This document shows positions 34,999 to 44,171 of a stretch of DNA of 64,000 nucleotides, piece by piece. The position numbers were made by a program, and so were the translations under genes. Position 1 is the first letter of the stretch, and every line of letters begins with the position of its first letter. Location: positions 25,549 to 89,548 of the forward strand of contig JADLEX010000098.1 in the NCBI GenBank assembly GCA_020845895.1, written 5' to 3'. The notes beneath the pieces are model-generated. The model worked only from the letters and a program-made list of their open reading frames with translations, was not told the DNA's origin and did no database searches. Origin of the DNA: Deltaproteobacteria bacterium. Lineage in GTDB: Bacteria; Lernaellota; Lernaellaia; JACKCT01.

Positions 34999-35823
34999 GT
35001 GAAAACAACGCGGGCGGCGATCGCTCGAATCGCTTTCATGTCCGTTTGCCTCGCCGTCGCGTGCGGTGCTTGTGCCGGCGATCTCGCCCCATCCCCCGCC
35101 CGATTCGAACTCGAACTCGTGCAATCCGCCGCCGGGCGACTCGTGCTCACCGGCCGCGCGCCGGTTCCCGACGGCACGTGGGTCTATCTCGACGTGGTCG
35201 GCGATCCCGGACGGCTGGACGCCCTGTGGGGAGAGGCCGCACCGGTCTTCGATGGTCGGTTCGCGCTCACGCTGCCCTTCACGGAGCCGCTGGTCTATCA
35301 CGCGCGGGCCGGGCTCTCGCCGAGCCTCAATCCGTCGCTCGCCGATGCGTTCGCGAAGATCCCGGAGCGCCCCGGCATCGAAATTTTGAAGACCGATGCG
35401 GGGCCAGAAATCGTCGTGCGTCTCAAGACCGCCATCGGCACGCCCGCCGAGCGCGCCGCCGCCCACAAGGCGGTGATTGCCGATCTGCGTGCGTGGGAAA
35501 AGTCGTTCGCCCGCGAGACGGAGGATCTGGCAAACGGCGACGCGAAGGCGTTGCCCGAGATCTGGCGACGATACGCACGAGAGCGCGACCGGCTTCGCGG
35601 CGCCACGCCCGGGCGGCTGCTCTACGCGCCCGCGGCCGCGGCGGATCTGACGAAATGGGCCGACGACCTGGACGACCTGATGCGCCTCGCCGCCGCTCGC
35701 GCGACGGGTGCGCACGACGCCGACGCGTGGGAAAAGTCCCTTCGTTCAGCCCAAAAACGAGCCGAATCTTACGCCAAGCGAATCGCCGATCTCGACGCCG
35801 CGATGGAGAGCGACGCGCACTGA
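34999..35823 (+). CDS. secreted/lipoprotein, unknown
   Basis: A 274-residue protein. A GTG start with GGGGGA eight bases upstream is followed by a signal peptide ending in AVAC or CGAC. The mature part begins with a beta-sandwich-like region (LELVQSAAGRLVLTGRAP, TWVYLDVVGDPGRLDALW), followed by a helical, Ala/Arg-rich C-terminal half (about 140-270). No family is recognised. It is 30 bases downstream of the B-box membrane protein on the same strand, so it may share an operon and an extracytoplasmic role with it. Confidence 0.7.
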   Translation: MKTTRAAIARIAFMSVCLAVACGACAGDLAPSPARFELELVQSAAGRLVLTGRAPVPDGTWVYLDVVGDPGRLDALWGEAAPVFDGRFALTLPFTEPLVYHARAGLSPSLNPSLADAFAKIPERPGIEILKTDAGPEIVVRLKTAIGTPAERAAAHKAVIADLRAWEKSFARETEDLANGDAKALPEIWRRYARERDRLRGATPGRLLYAPAAAADLTKWADDLDDLMRLAAARATGAHDADAWEKSLRSAQKRAESYAKRIADLDAAMESDAH

Positions 35824-35893
35824 GCCGATTGCCCCAACCGCTTCACATCGATAAAATGCTTCCATCTGAAACTTCGGACGAAAGAGGTGCCCC

Positions 35894-36754
35894 ATGCGCG
35901 CGGCATTGGTGTCGGTATTGTTCGCGGTGCTCGTGTTTGCTTCGGGACTGACCGGTTGCGGCGGCGATGACGACGATTCCGGCGGCGGATCGGGCGGCGA
36001 CGACGATACCGGCGACGACGATACGGGTGACGACGATGCCGGTGACGACGACGTGTCGGACGATGACGCCGATGACGACACCGACGACGACACGGGCGAC
36101 GACGACACCGGCACCACGACGACGACCGTGACGACGACGACCACCACCACGACGATCCCCGATCTCTACTTCGACGACTTCGAGTCTTATGCGCCGGACG
36201 CGGCGCCGACGTCACCGTGGGTCATCCAGGTCAATGGCGCGACCACGATCACCGTTGCGGACGAAATCGCCAAGGACGGCGAGGGGCAGTTCCTGAAGTA
36301 CGTCGCGGGCGCGGATTCCGGCGACTTCGGAAATGCGTCCACCTACATCAACATCGCCGATGACGCGGTCTATTCGTTCGACGTCTACCGCCTCGCCGGG
36401 GCGTCGCTGGAAATGCGGATTTCATACCATGACGGGTTTTGGCTCGACGAAGTCATCGTGGGATTCGCCGGAGCGACCAACAAACTCCAGGCGTGGGATT
36501 CGTCCGTCCCGGGCTGGCTCGAGTGCGACACCGTGTCCTACGACGAGTGGCAGCGCGTCGAGGTCGTGTACTACTGGTACATGGGTAAGTTCGACGTCTA
36601 TCTCGACGGCGTTCTGACTGCCTGCGACGACGTCCCATTGAACCACGACGACGAACAGCCCCTGACCCTCGTCCAGTTCCTCGACTTCACGTCGGCGGGA
36701 TACGGCGGCACCGCGTACCTCGACAACGTCGGTATCCAATCTTACGGAGACTGA
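35894..36754 (+). CDS. Asp-rich-linker lipoprotein with LamG/jelly-roll-like domain and Thr-rich spacer
   Basis: A 286-residue protein. The lipobox LTGC is clear. An Asp-rich linker of about 45 residues is followed by a run of about 16 Thr with one Val, then a domain of about 190 residues (DLYFDDFESYAPDAAPTSPW to the end) paralogous to the one in 26822-27661. Shared landmarks are the GATTI/GATTF region, WLECDT/VECLTT and the Asp/Cys pair TACDD/NDCSD. A fold of carbohydrate-binding type is plausible but unproved. GAAAGAGG precedes the ATG. Confidence 0.8.
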   Translation: MRAALVSVLFAVLVFASGLTGCGGDDDDSGGGSGGDDDTGDDDTGDDDAGDDDVSDDDADDDTDDDTGDDDTGTTTTTVTTTTTTTTIPDLYFDDFESYAPDAAPTSPWVIQVNGATTITVADEIAKDGEGQFLKYVAGADSGDFGNASTYINIADDAVYSFDVYRLAGASLEMRISYHDGFWLDEVIVGFAGATNKLQAWDSSVPGWLECDTVSYDEWQRVEVVYYWYMGKFDVYLDGVLTACDDVPLNHDDEQPLTLVQFLDFTSAGYGGTAYLDNVGIQSYGD

Positions 36755-36902
36755 GCCCCGCGCTTCTCGCGACGCGCCGGGCCGCGCGCAGCGCATGACC
36801 TTCGTCATGGCGCGCGGTCCGGGCCGGGTTCACGCTGCCCCCGTCCCCATTTCACAAATCTGAACGGGCGCGGCGCACAGGTGTGTTCGCGCGGGAGGTC
36901 GC

Positions 36903-37769
36903 ATGAGGCTGTTTCGTGTGCGCGCGCTGTGTGTTCTCGTGCCGATTTTGATCTTCGCGGTCGCGTGCGGCGGAGCGCCGCCCAAGGAGCCGCCGACGAC
37001 TCCGGTCGCCAAGACCGAACCGGCACCGCCTCCCCCGCCGCCCCCACCTCCGCCGCCGCCCGCCGAGATGAAGGCTCAGTCGACGATCGTGGTCGCCCCG
37101 ATCCTGCCGGGCAAGATGGACACGTGGAAGGGGTTCATTTCGGCGGCCAACGGCCCGCGAAAAGGTGAATACGAGGCGTCGCGTAAAACCGCCGGCATGA
37201 CGCAGGAATCCGTCTTCGTTCAGAAGACGCCGCACGGCGATTTCGCCGTGGTGTATATCGAAGCCGCGGATCCCAAGGCCGCGTTCGAGACGTTCAAGAA
37301 TGGCGCGACGCCCATGGACAAGGACTTTGTCGCCCTGCTCAAGGACGTGCACGGCATCGACGTCTCCCAGCCGATGCCGCCGGTCGAACTGCGCGCGGGC
37401 TACGAGGGCGACGGCAAGCGCGGCGGGGGAAACAACGCGTTCTTCATTCCGGTTCTTCCCGGCAGGGAGGCCGACGCGGACAAGTGGATGACCGACATGG
37501 AAGGCCCCAAGGCCGCGGAATTCGATCGCACCCGTGCCCTGACGGGCGTGACCTTCGAGCGCGTGTTCAAGGTGAGCACGCCGAACGGCATGCTGATCGC
37601 GGTTTACATCGAGGCGGCGGACCCGGCCGCGGCGCTGAAGAACATGGGGACCTCGACGGACCCTTTCCTCGTGCAGTTCTTCAAGGACGCGCAGGCCGTG
37701 ACCGGAATCGACTTCACGAAGGGGAGTCCACCGGTGAACGAGAAGCTCTCCGAATACAAGGCGATGTGA
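36903..37769 (+). CDS. lipoprotein with poly-Pro linker and duplicated alpha/beta domain
   Basis: A 288-residue protein. Signal peptide ends FAVACGG; a Pro-rich linker includes a run of 12 Pro. Two tandem domains of about 110 residues follow (about 60-165 and 175-285). They align by eye: VAPILPGKMDTWKGF with IPVLPGREADADKWM, VYIEAADPKAAFE with VYIEAADPAAALK, and KDVHGIDVSQPMPP with KDAQAVTGIDFTKGSPP. The pattern suggests the dimeric alpha/beta barrel or DUF6176-like fold, fused into one chain. The function is unknown. A terminator follows. Confidence 0.8.
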   Translation: MRLFRVRALCVLVPILIFAVACGGAPPKEPPTTPVAKTEPAPPPPPPPPPPPPAEMKAQSTIVVAPILPGKMDTWKGFISAANGPRKGEYEASRKTAGMTQESVFVQKTPHGDFAVVYIEAADPKAAFETFKNGATPMDKDFVALLKDVHGIDVSQPMPPVELRAGYEGDGKRGGGNNAFFIPVLPGREADADKWMTDMEGPKAAEFDRTRALTGVTFERVFKVSTPNGMLIAVYIEAADPAAALKNMGTSTDPFLVQFFKDAQAVTGIDFTKGSPPVNEKLSEYKAM

Positions 37770-37812
37770 ACGACGAGCCGCAAGGCCATGTGATCGGCAC
37801 ACATGAATCGCG

Positions 37813-37846
37813 AAACGGCCGGGGCGACGCGCTCCGGCCGTTTTTT
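37813..37846 (+). terminator. rho-independent terminator
   Basis: AAACGGCCGG (37813-37822) and CCGGCCGTTT (37834-37843), loop of 11 bases, followed by TTT. It lies 44 bases after the duplicated-domain lipoprotein gene and 11 bases before the end of the convergent TPR lipoprotein gene. Confidence 0.85.
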
Positions 37847-37856
37847 CATCCGACGG

Positions 37857-38663
37857 CTACTCGACGGGACGCATGACGTCGGGCGTGATCTCCCACGGCT
37901 CGATGCCGTCCGTCTTCGACTTCACGACGACGCGAAAGTCCTTGCCGTTCGCGGTGTAGGACTCGACCGTCACCGTCTCGCTCAGCCTGCCCGAGCCCTC
38001 GTCGATCTTCGCCAGATCCGCCGTGCCGAAGGTGAGCGGCGCGGCGTCGTTGTTCGCGATCTGAACCGCCATGTGCATGCGAATCTTCGCCGCGACCGCC
38101 CGCATGCGCGCGCTCTCGGCCTGGCGCTCGGCCGTATCCACGAGCGAGATGTTGTTGAGCAATGCGTTGACTTCCGCCGCGCGCTCGCCCTTGGGATTCG
38201 CGGCGAGCAGCCGTTCGAGGATCTTCTTCGCCGCGCCCTGCCGGTGCTTCATCAACAGCGACTTCGCGTGCATCATCGGCAGCTCCCACTCGAGCTGCTT
38301 CGCCGCGGCCTTCCCGGCGGCCGTGTTCGCGAAGTTCGACGCGACGTCCTCGAGCGTGGCTGTCGCCGCGCGGAACTCGCCGTTGCGCGCGCGGTCGAGG
38401 GCGCGGTTGACCGTGTCGTCCAGGTCCGCCTCGATCTCCGCGATCGCCTTTTCGGCCAGCGTGCCGACCTCGTACTTGTTCCACAAAATCAGAAAGCTCT
38501 TGAGCTGGTTGATCGACTGGCCCGGCATGTCGCGGTCGAGCTGCGTCTGCACGTCGGCCCAGGCCTGCGTGGAGTCGGGTGTGTCGGGGCGCGATGGGCA
38601 CCCGACGAGGAAACTCGCGACCAGGAGCACGCACACGACTGCGACCACATCACGCACCGGCAT
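37857..38663 (-). CDS. TPR-like lipoprotein
   Basis: A 268-residue protein with lipobox LVGC. The mature part is helical with TPR-like repeats (ALDRARNGEFRAATATLEDV, AKSLLMKHRQGAAKKILERLLAAN), then a C-terminal region of about 80 residues with strands (VTVESYTANGKDFRVVV). It could be a periplasmic scaffold; it is too divergent to call BamD/YfiO. Monocistronic between two other minus-strand envelope genes. Confidence 0.7.
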   Translation of the reverse strand: MPVRDVVAVVCVLLVASFLVGCPSRPDTPDSTQAWADVQTQLDRDMPGQSINQLKSFLILWNKYEVGTLAEKAIAEIEADLDDTVNRALDRARNGEFRAATATLEDVASNFANTAAGKAAAKQLEWELPMMHAKSLLMKHRQGAAKKILERLLAANPKGERAAEVNALLNNISLVDTAERQAESARMRAVAAKIRMHMAVQIANNDAAPLTFGTADLAKIDEGSGRLSETVTVESYTANGKDFRVVVKSKTDGIEPWEITPDVMRPVE

Positions 38664-38732
38664 GGACCACCTCGATTCCCGTTGCGAAAATGGTACCGCG
38701 CGCGCGGGGGCTGCACAAGCGAAATCGTCGGC

Positions 38733-40649
38733 TCAGCGCAAGAACGCCTCGCCCGCCTCGTAGAGCCCGGGGATGCCGACCGGCAGGCGGCCCGTCGGAG
38801 TCACGACGCCGTAGAGCACGCGCGCGACGGATTCGACCGCGAGATCGCGGTTGCTGTACGCGGCGAGATAGGTCGGCGCGTCGGGAAACGCGGAAAGGTC
38901 GTAGGGCATCGCGAGCGCCACGACGATCGTCGGCCTCCCGAGGTCGAGAATCCGTTGCACCATGCCCGCCTGTTCGGCGTCGTCGCGAGCGTTATAGGTG
39001 GCGACGACGATCACGTCGGCTTCCGACGCCGCCGCGCCCGCGACGATCGCATCGGCAGCCATGGACGAGGTCGGCGAACCGAAAAGCGCCCCCTCGATCG
39101 TCGGATCATACGCCCGTAATGCGCCCAGCAGCGTCTTTCCCGCCAGATTCGGCCAACCAGCGGTGGGGTAGGCTTCCCACACCACGAGCGCGGGCGCGAT
39201 GACGTGAACGCGCGTCGATTGGGCGTCGAGCGGCACGAGGCCGTCATCGTCGCGAACCAGCGTCACGGCTTGGTCGTGGAGCGACGCGGCTAGCGCGTGC
39301 TGCGCCGGCGTGTCCACACGCGCGTTCGCGCCCTCGGCCTCGCGGAACGGATTTTCGAACAGGCAGTACTTCATCTTGAGCGCGAGGATGCGGTAAACCG
39401 ATTCGTCGATACGCGCCGCGTCGATGCGGCCGTCCTCGACCGCGGCGGCGACCGCGTCGATCTGCGCGGCGATCGTCTCGGGGTACGGCGCCGCGCGAAA
39501 CGCGCCCGCCGCGACCGGCTCGAAGTCCTCGAAGATATCCATCACCATGTCCGCGCCGGCCTGAATCGCGAGGATGTCCGGCATCTCGCCCCAGTCGTTG
39601 CCCGTCACGCCGACCATGTTTACGTCGTCCGTGATGATGACGCCCTCGAAGCCCAGTTCGTCGCGAAGAATCCCCGTCAGGATCTTGTGGCTGATCGACG
39701 CGGGATAGTCGGGGTCCCACGCCGTGAAACGGGCGTGTGTGGGCATGATCATCTCCGCGCCGGCCTCGATCGCGGCGGCGAACGGCGCGAGATAGACGTC
39801 GCGCAGCGTGTCCTCGTCCTGATCCGCCACGGGCATCGACGTGTGCTCGTCGCCCGGCGCGGCGGTCTGCCCCGGAAAGTGCTTCGGCGTGGGGATCACC
39901 AGCTCGCGGCGCGTCGCGCGTACGGCGGCGCGGGCGTGCGCGGCGACCTCGTCGGGCCGCTCACCGAAACTGCGCGTGTACATCGACGTCTCGGCGGGAT
40001 CGGTCATCACGTCGAGCACGGGCGCGAGATTCACGCTGATGCCGAGTTCGTGAAGCTGCTCGGCCATGATCCCGTACGACGCGGCGGTGGCTTCGGGATC
40101 AAAGGTCGCGCCGAGGCCCAGATTGCCCGGCGTGTCGGTGCCGCCGAAGAGCGACGACAGCGACTGCGGAATACCGCCCTCCTGGTCGATGCCGATGAAG
40201 AGCGGCACGGGAGGGTCGTTCGCCATCGCGAGGGTTTGCAGCGTGTTCGTGTTGTTGACCGTCCACTCGGGCCACGCGCCGAGCGTCAGCAGAATCTTCG
40301 CGTGCACGGCTCCCACGCCCAGATCGCGCACCATTTCGATGGCGCCGGGGCTCTCGAAAAGCGGGAACATGTCGACGCCCACGTAGTACATCTGCGCGAC
40401 CTTGCGACGCACGTCCCACGCGGCAAGGATCGCGTCGATCCGCTCCTCGTCCACGACGCAGAACTCCGGCTCGTCGGAGTCGTCGTCCGGCGCGTCGTCA
40501 ACGGGCGCGGTGTCTTCGTCATCGTCCGAGTCGTCGTCCTCGGGAACGTCCGAGTCCGTCGAATCCGCGTCGTCGCCCGTGCCGCCCGCGCAAGCGGCAA
40601 TGATGGTAAGCGCCAGTGGCCACAAGGCGGCAATGGTCCTGTCGTTCAT
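38733..40649 (-). CDS. glycoside hydrolase family 3 lipoprotein (NagZ-like)
   Basis: A 638-residue protein. Lipobox IAAC, then an Asp-rich linker of about 45 residues. The GH3 domain has VPLFIGIDQEGG near residue 145, PTPKHFPGQTAAPGDEHT near 253 (KHFPG and the DxH-type catalytic loop of NagZ-type enzymes) and VIITDDVNMVGV near 336 (nucleophile Asp). A second alpha/beta domain follows (about 470-630), as in two-domain GH3 beta-N-acetylhexosaminidases. The substrate may be an exported beta-N-acetylglucosaminide or another beta-glycoside. The start at 40649 lies 2 bases after the stop of the upstream gene, so they are co-transcribed. Confidence 0.88.
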   Translation of the reverse strand: MNDRTIAALWPLALTIIAACAGGTGDDADSTDSDVPEDDDSDDDEDTAPVDDAPDDDSDEPEFCVVDEERIDAILAAWDVRRKVAQMYYVGVDMFPLFESPGAIEMVRDLGVGAVHAKILLTLGAWPEWTVNNTNTLQTLAMANDPPVPLFIGIDQEGGIPQSLSSLFGGTDTPGNLGLGATFDPEATAASYGIMAEQLHELGISVNLAPVLDVMTDPAETSMYTRSFGERPDEVAAHARAAVRATRRELVIPTPKHFPGQTAAPGDEHTSMPVADQDEDTLRDVYLAPFAAAIEAGAEMIMPTHARFTAWDPDYPASISHKILTGILRDELGFEGVIITDDVNMVGVTGNDWGEMPDILAIQAGADMVMDIFEDFEPVAAGAFRAAPYPETIAAQIDAVAAAVEDGRIDAARIDESVYRILALKMKYCLFENPFREAEGANARVDTPAQHALAASLHDQAVTLVRDDDGLVPLDAQSTRVHVIAPALVVWEAYPTAGWPNLAGKTLLGALRAYDPTIEGALFGSPTSSMAADAIVAGAAASEADVIVVATYNARDDAEQAGMVQRILDLGRPTIVVALAMPYDLSAFPDAPTYLAAYSNRDLAVESVARVLYGVVTPTGRLPVGIPGLYEAGEAFLR

Positions 40650-40651
40650 CG

Positions 40652-42925
40652 CTAATCCGCCTCGATCAGAACCGCGTACGGCGCATCGAGAAACGACCCG
40701 TAGGTCACCAACGCGTCGGCCGTGACGCGCCATTCGATCTCGGCGCGGCGCGCACCCGGCGGCACGTCGGTCGTTTCCTCGTATGCGAACCACTCCGGCG
40801 TGTTGATCGGGCCGATCGACGATTCGCCCAGCGCGTCGCCCGACTCGTCGAGGAAACGCAGCGTCAGCGTCGCCTCGTTGCGTCCGTCCCAACTGGTCAT
40901 CCACGCGCCGAAACGCATCGCCAGCGCGCCCGCGTCGATGCCGTCCTGCCGGGCGGTCGGCAGCAGGAATTGCTGCGTCGCCCATTGATCGAGCGCGGGG
41001 AGCATGGCCGCGGCGAGCAAGTGGTCGCCCGTGGCCGAGGGCACGTCGGCCTCGGGCAGGAAGAAGAGCGGCAGCCAATGATCGCGCATCACGGACACGC
41101 CGCCGCTGCCCACCCAGCGCGCGAAGCCGTCGTCGAAGAGCGGGTTGTCGATCAGGTTCGCCGAGACGACGCCCGACGATTCGGCGCGCACGTCCACGGT
41201 GAGCGACACGGCGTCGAACGACGCGACGTTGACCGCGCCGAGCAGGCCCATCGCGACGCTGCGTAGCGTAACGCGCGCGTAGCGCGTGCCGGGCGGGATC
41301 TCTCCCACCGCGCGCCACGGCTGCCAGTAGAGTGCGTCGAAACGCCCGGCGCTGACGTGGCCGGTCAGGCGGCCACCCGCGTCGAACAGGTCCACCACCG
41401 CCTCGGCCTCGTCGTAAGGGATCAGCCAGCTATAGGGCAGGTCGCCGAGCAGGAGCGTGCCCGTGCGCGACGCACCCGAGAGCACGATGCGCGCGCGGCC
41501 CTCGTCGATCGCGGCGGCGTAACGCGCGAGATCCGCGCCCTGCATCGCCTTGGACTTCAGCGACCCCGTGCCGCCGGTAAAGACGCGCTCGCCGTCGAGG
41601 GGCTCCACCCAAAACCAACCCTCATTCACGACGGAGCGGACCAGCGTCCACCCGGCGCCGCCCTCTTCCGCGCCGCCGTCCGTGAGCAACTCCTCGCGAA
41701 ACGCGAAGGGAACCCACGCGGGTTCGGCGAGCGCGTTCCCCTCGGCGTCGGTCGCGGCGGTCACGTAAATGTTCAGATCGGCGGGCGCGGGAATTGGCCC
41801 CGCGAAATTCAGCTTCACGATGTCGCCGTCGCCGAGCAGGTCGAACGACGCGGGCGAAATCTCGGCATCGCCGTTCGCGACAATCACGGACACGTCGGCC
41901 ATGGGGCGGTCAAAGAGCAGCGCGATCGCCTCGTCGCCGAAGCCCTGCATCGCGTCGAGTAGAACCGGAGCCGATGGCGCGGGCGTTTCGGGGAACGCGA
42001 TCTCGCTCCACTGGGGCTTGTGATCGGAAAGCGGCGGCGTGAGATTCAAAATCTCGCCACGCACCGCGCAAGCGCCGGAGCTTTTGTTGAAGTACGCGTT
42101 GTCGATGAGCTGCCGTCCCTCGGTACCGTAAAAATACACCGACGGCCACGTCACCCGCGACGACGGCGGCACGCCCATCGACGCCCAAGACTCGGCCATC
42201 GTCTCGGCGAGGATGCGCATCTGCGTCGAGCCCATCTCGTCGTTCCAGTCGCCCGCGACGACGATGCGTTCGGCGTCGTCCGCCGGCAGGATCGTGTCGA
42301 CCAATTCGCGCGTCTGGCGGTTGCCCTCCTCGTCCCAACTGATGTGAATCGCGTAGGCCGACACCTCCGCGCCGTCGATGGTGGTGTTCGCGCGCACCAC
42401 ATGGCGACCGCTGCCCGTGAAATAAATGACCTCGGGATCGACGAGCGCGGTCGCAGAAATCAGCGCGATGCCGTTGTCGTATTCGAGATGATCCATGCCC
42501 ATCTCGTCCGCGATCGTCTGCGCGAACGCCTCGTCGGGCACTTCCTGCAAGGCGAACAGGTCGTAGGTTCCGTGGTCCGCCAGCGCCGCGCCGATCTCAT
42601 CGGCGGTGGCGAAGTTTCCGCCGTACACGTTGTAACTGCCCATGACGACGCGCGAGCCGGGCGGATCGGGCTCGGGACACACGTATCGCCCCCAGCGCAG
42701 CGGCTTCGTCTCGACGAGCACGGGGTGATCGTCGTCCGCGTCGTCGTCGGGGAGCGGCGGCCACGTGTCGTCATCCGCATCGTCGTCCGCGTCGTCGTCC
42801 GTGTCGTCGTCCGTGTCGTCGTCGGGCGCGAGCGCGTCATCGTCGGATGGGGAATCATCAGATGATCCACATCCGCAAAACGCGAGGGCAAGGACCACCA
42901 AAATGACGGAAAAAAGGTGTTTCAT
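40652..42925 (-). CDS. Asp-rich-linker lipoprotein with endonuclease/exonuclease/phosphatase (EEP) domain
   Basis: A 757-residue protein. Signal peptide ends AFCGC; the Asp-rich linker (about 40 residues) has DDDT/DDDA units. The EEP domain carries MGSYNVYGGN, LQEVPDE (metal Glu), AIHISW, VVAGDWNDEMG (catalytic Asp and Asn) and LSDHKPQWSE. The rest (about 300-757) consists of beta-rich modules, likely Ig-like or carbohydrate-binding (FNIYVT-type strands, DAGGRLTGHVSAG). The exported EEP enzyme could be a DNase or a phosphodiesterase. It is followed after 2 bases by the GH3 lipoprotein. Confidence 0.85.
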   Translation of the reverse strand: MKHLFSVILVVLALAFCGCGSSDDSPSDDDALAPDDDTDDDTDDDADDDADDDTWPPLPDDDADDDHPVLVETKPLRWGRYVCPEPDPPGSRVVMGSYNVYGGNFATADEIGAALADHGTYDLFALQEVPDEAFAQTIADEMGMDHLEYDNGIALISATALVDPEVIYFTGSGRHVVRANTTIDGAEVSAYAIHISWDEEGNRQTRELVDTILPADDAERIVVAGDWNDEMGSTQMRILAETMAESWASMGVPPSSRVTWPSVYFYGTEGRQLIDNAYFNKSSGACAVRGEILNLTPPLSDHKPQWSEIAFPETPAPSAPVLLDAMQGFGDEAIALLFDRPMADVSVIVANGDAEISPASFDLLGDGDIVKLNFAGPIPAPADLNIYVTAATDAEGNALAEPAWVPFAFREELLTDGGAEEGGAGWTLVRSVVNEGWFWVEPLDGERVFTGGTGSLKSKAMQGADLARYAAAIDEGRARIVLSGASRTGTLLLGDLPYSWLIPYDEAEAVVDLFDAGGRLTGHVSAGRFDALYWQPWRAVGEIPPGTRYARVTLRSVAMGLLGAVNVASFDAVSLTVDVRAESSGVVSANLIDNPLFDDGFARWVGSGGVSVMRDHWLPLFFLPEADVPSATGDHLLAAAMLPALDQWATQQFLLPTARQDGIDAGALAMRFGAWMTSWDGRNEATLTLRFLDESGDALGESSIGPINTPEWFAYEETTDVPPGARRAEIEWRVTADALVTYGSFLDAPYAVLIEAD

Positions 42926-43054
42926 GCCGTGATCGTAGCACAAGGCTTCGTGCGGAACATCGAGAGACGCGGCGAGGGCCAATGACCCGCGTCCATCCGG
43001 TCCGTCGCACGGGCGAGGATCAACGCGGCAACACTCCGAAAACTGTCGAAAAAC

Positions 43055-43082
43055 TTGACAGCGGGGGCTAATTCCACATGAT
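43055..43082 (+). promoter_or_regulatory. tRNA-Lys promoter candidate
   Basis: TTGACA (43055-43060), spacer 16, CATGAT (43077-43082). It lies about 46 bases before the tRNA. Confidence 0.5.
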
Positions 43083-43128
43083 GAAGCCCGCCCGCGCGCG
43101 AGGAAAACGGGCGGCGTTGGGGGCTTGG

Positions 43129-43201
<73 letters not shown>

Positions 43202-43299
43202 CGTACCGATTCGCGCTCGCGAGCGCGACACGAACAGTCCGGCGGACGCCGGGTCCACCGGAAGCGACTCACCTTCCTTTGATCGTTTTGGGGGACCTC

Positions 43300-44160
43300 A
43301 TGGCGGCGACACAGGCCGAGGCCAAATCGGGCGGGCTGCCGGCGGCCGAATTGCAGCGGCTCACCGGAATCGCGAAACGCGTTCGCGAAAAAATCCTCCA
43401 CGTGACGGAAAAGAGCGGCGGCGGCCATCTGGGCGGCAGCTTCTCGCAGACGGACATCCTCGTCGCGCTCTACCACAAATACATGCGGGTCGACCCAAAA
43501 AATCCCAAGTGGGAGGAGCGCGACCGCTTCGTTCTGTCCAAGGGCCACGGCGGCATCGGCCACGCCACGCTGCTGGGCGATATGGGATTTTTCGAGGAAG
43601 TGAAACTCGAAAAATTCAACAAGACCGAGTCGATCTTCGGCATGCACCTGGACCGCCACAAAGTCCCCGGCGTGGACGCGTCCACCGGATCGCTCGCCCA
43701 TGGGTTCGCCATCGGCCTGGGTTTCGCACACGGCGCGCGACTGACCGACCGGAAGTGGCACACCTACATTGTCATCTCCGACGGCGAACTGCACGAGGGC
43801 ACGACGTGGGAAGCCTTCCTGTCGGGCGCCCAGTTCAAGATCACCAACGCCACGGTATTCGTCGATTTCAACAAGCTCACCATCGACGGGTTCACCGCGC
43901 AAATCATGAACGTCGAGCCCATCGACAAAAAGATCGAGGCCTTCGGCTGGTACGTGCAGCGCATCGACGGCCACGATTTCAACCAGATCTGCGAGGCGAT
44001 CGAAAACGCCGCCGCCGAAACCGAGCGCCCCTCGTGCATCATCTGCGACACGGTCAAGGGCAAGGGCGTCGATTTCATGGAAAATCAGCCCAAATGGCAC
44101 TACGGCGGACTCGACAACGAACTCGCGGCCAAGGCCCTCGCGGCCCTGCGGAAAGGTTGA
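43300..44160 (+). CDS. transketolase, N-terminal (TPP-binding) subunit
   Basis: A 286-residue protein with GGHLGGSFSQTDIL, FVLSKGHGGIGHA and the TPP/Mg2+ motif GDGELHEGTTWEA. It is half the length of a full transketolase, with the pyrimidine-binding half encoded by the next gene. Split transketolases occur in archaea and many anaerobes; they act in the pentose phosphate pathway or in pentose supply. I chose ATG 43300 with GGGGGA upstream, rather than the TTG at 43279. The gap to the next gene is 11 bases. Confidence 0.93.
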   Translation: MAATQAEAKSGGLPAAELQRLTGIAKRVREKILHVTEKSGGGHLGGSFSQTDILVALYHKYMRVDPKNPKWEERDRFVLSKGHGGIGHATLLGDMGFFEEVKLEKFNKTESIFGMHLDRHKVPGVDASTGSLAHGFAIGLGFAHGARLTDRKWHTYIVISDGELHEGTTWEAFLSGAQFKITNATVFVDFNKLTIDGFTAQIMNVEPIDKKIEAFGWYVQRIDGHDFNQICEAIENAAAETERPSCIICDTVKGKGVDFMENQPKWHYGGLDNELAAKALAALRKG

Positions 44161-44171
44161 GGGGGACGACC

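Noticed and set aside
43210..43227. Terminator after tRNA-Lys
   Set aside because: The palindrome TCGCGCTCGCGAGCGCGA is perfect but lacks a T-run; the transketolase gene follows on the same strand.
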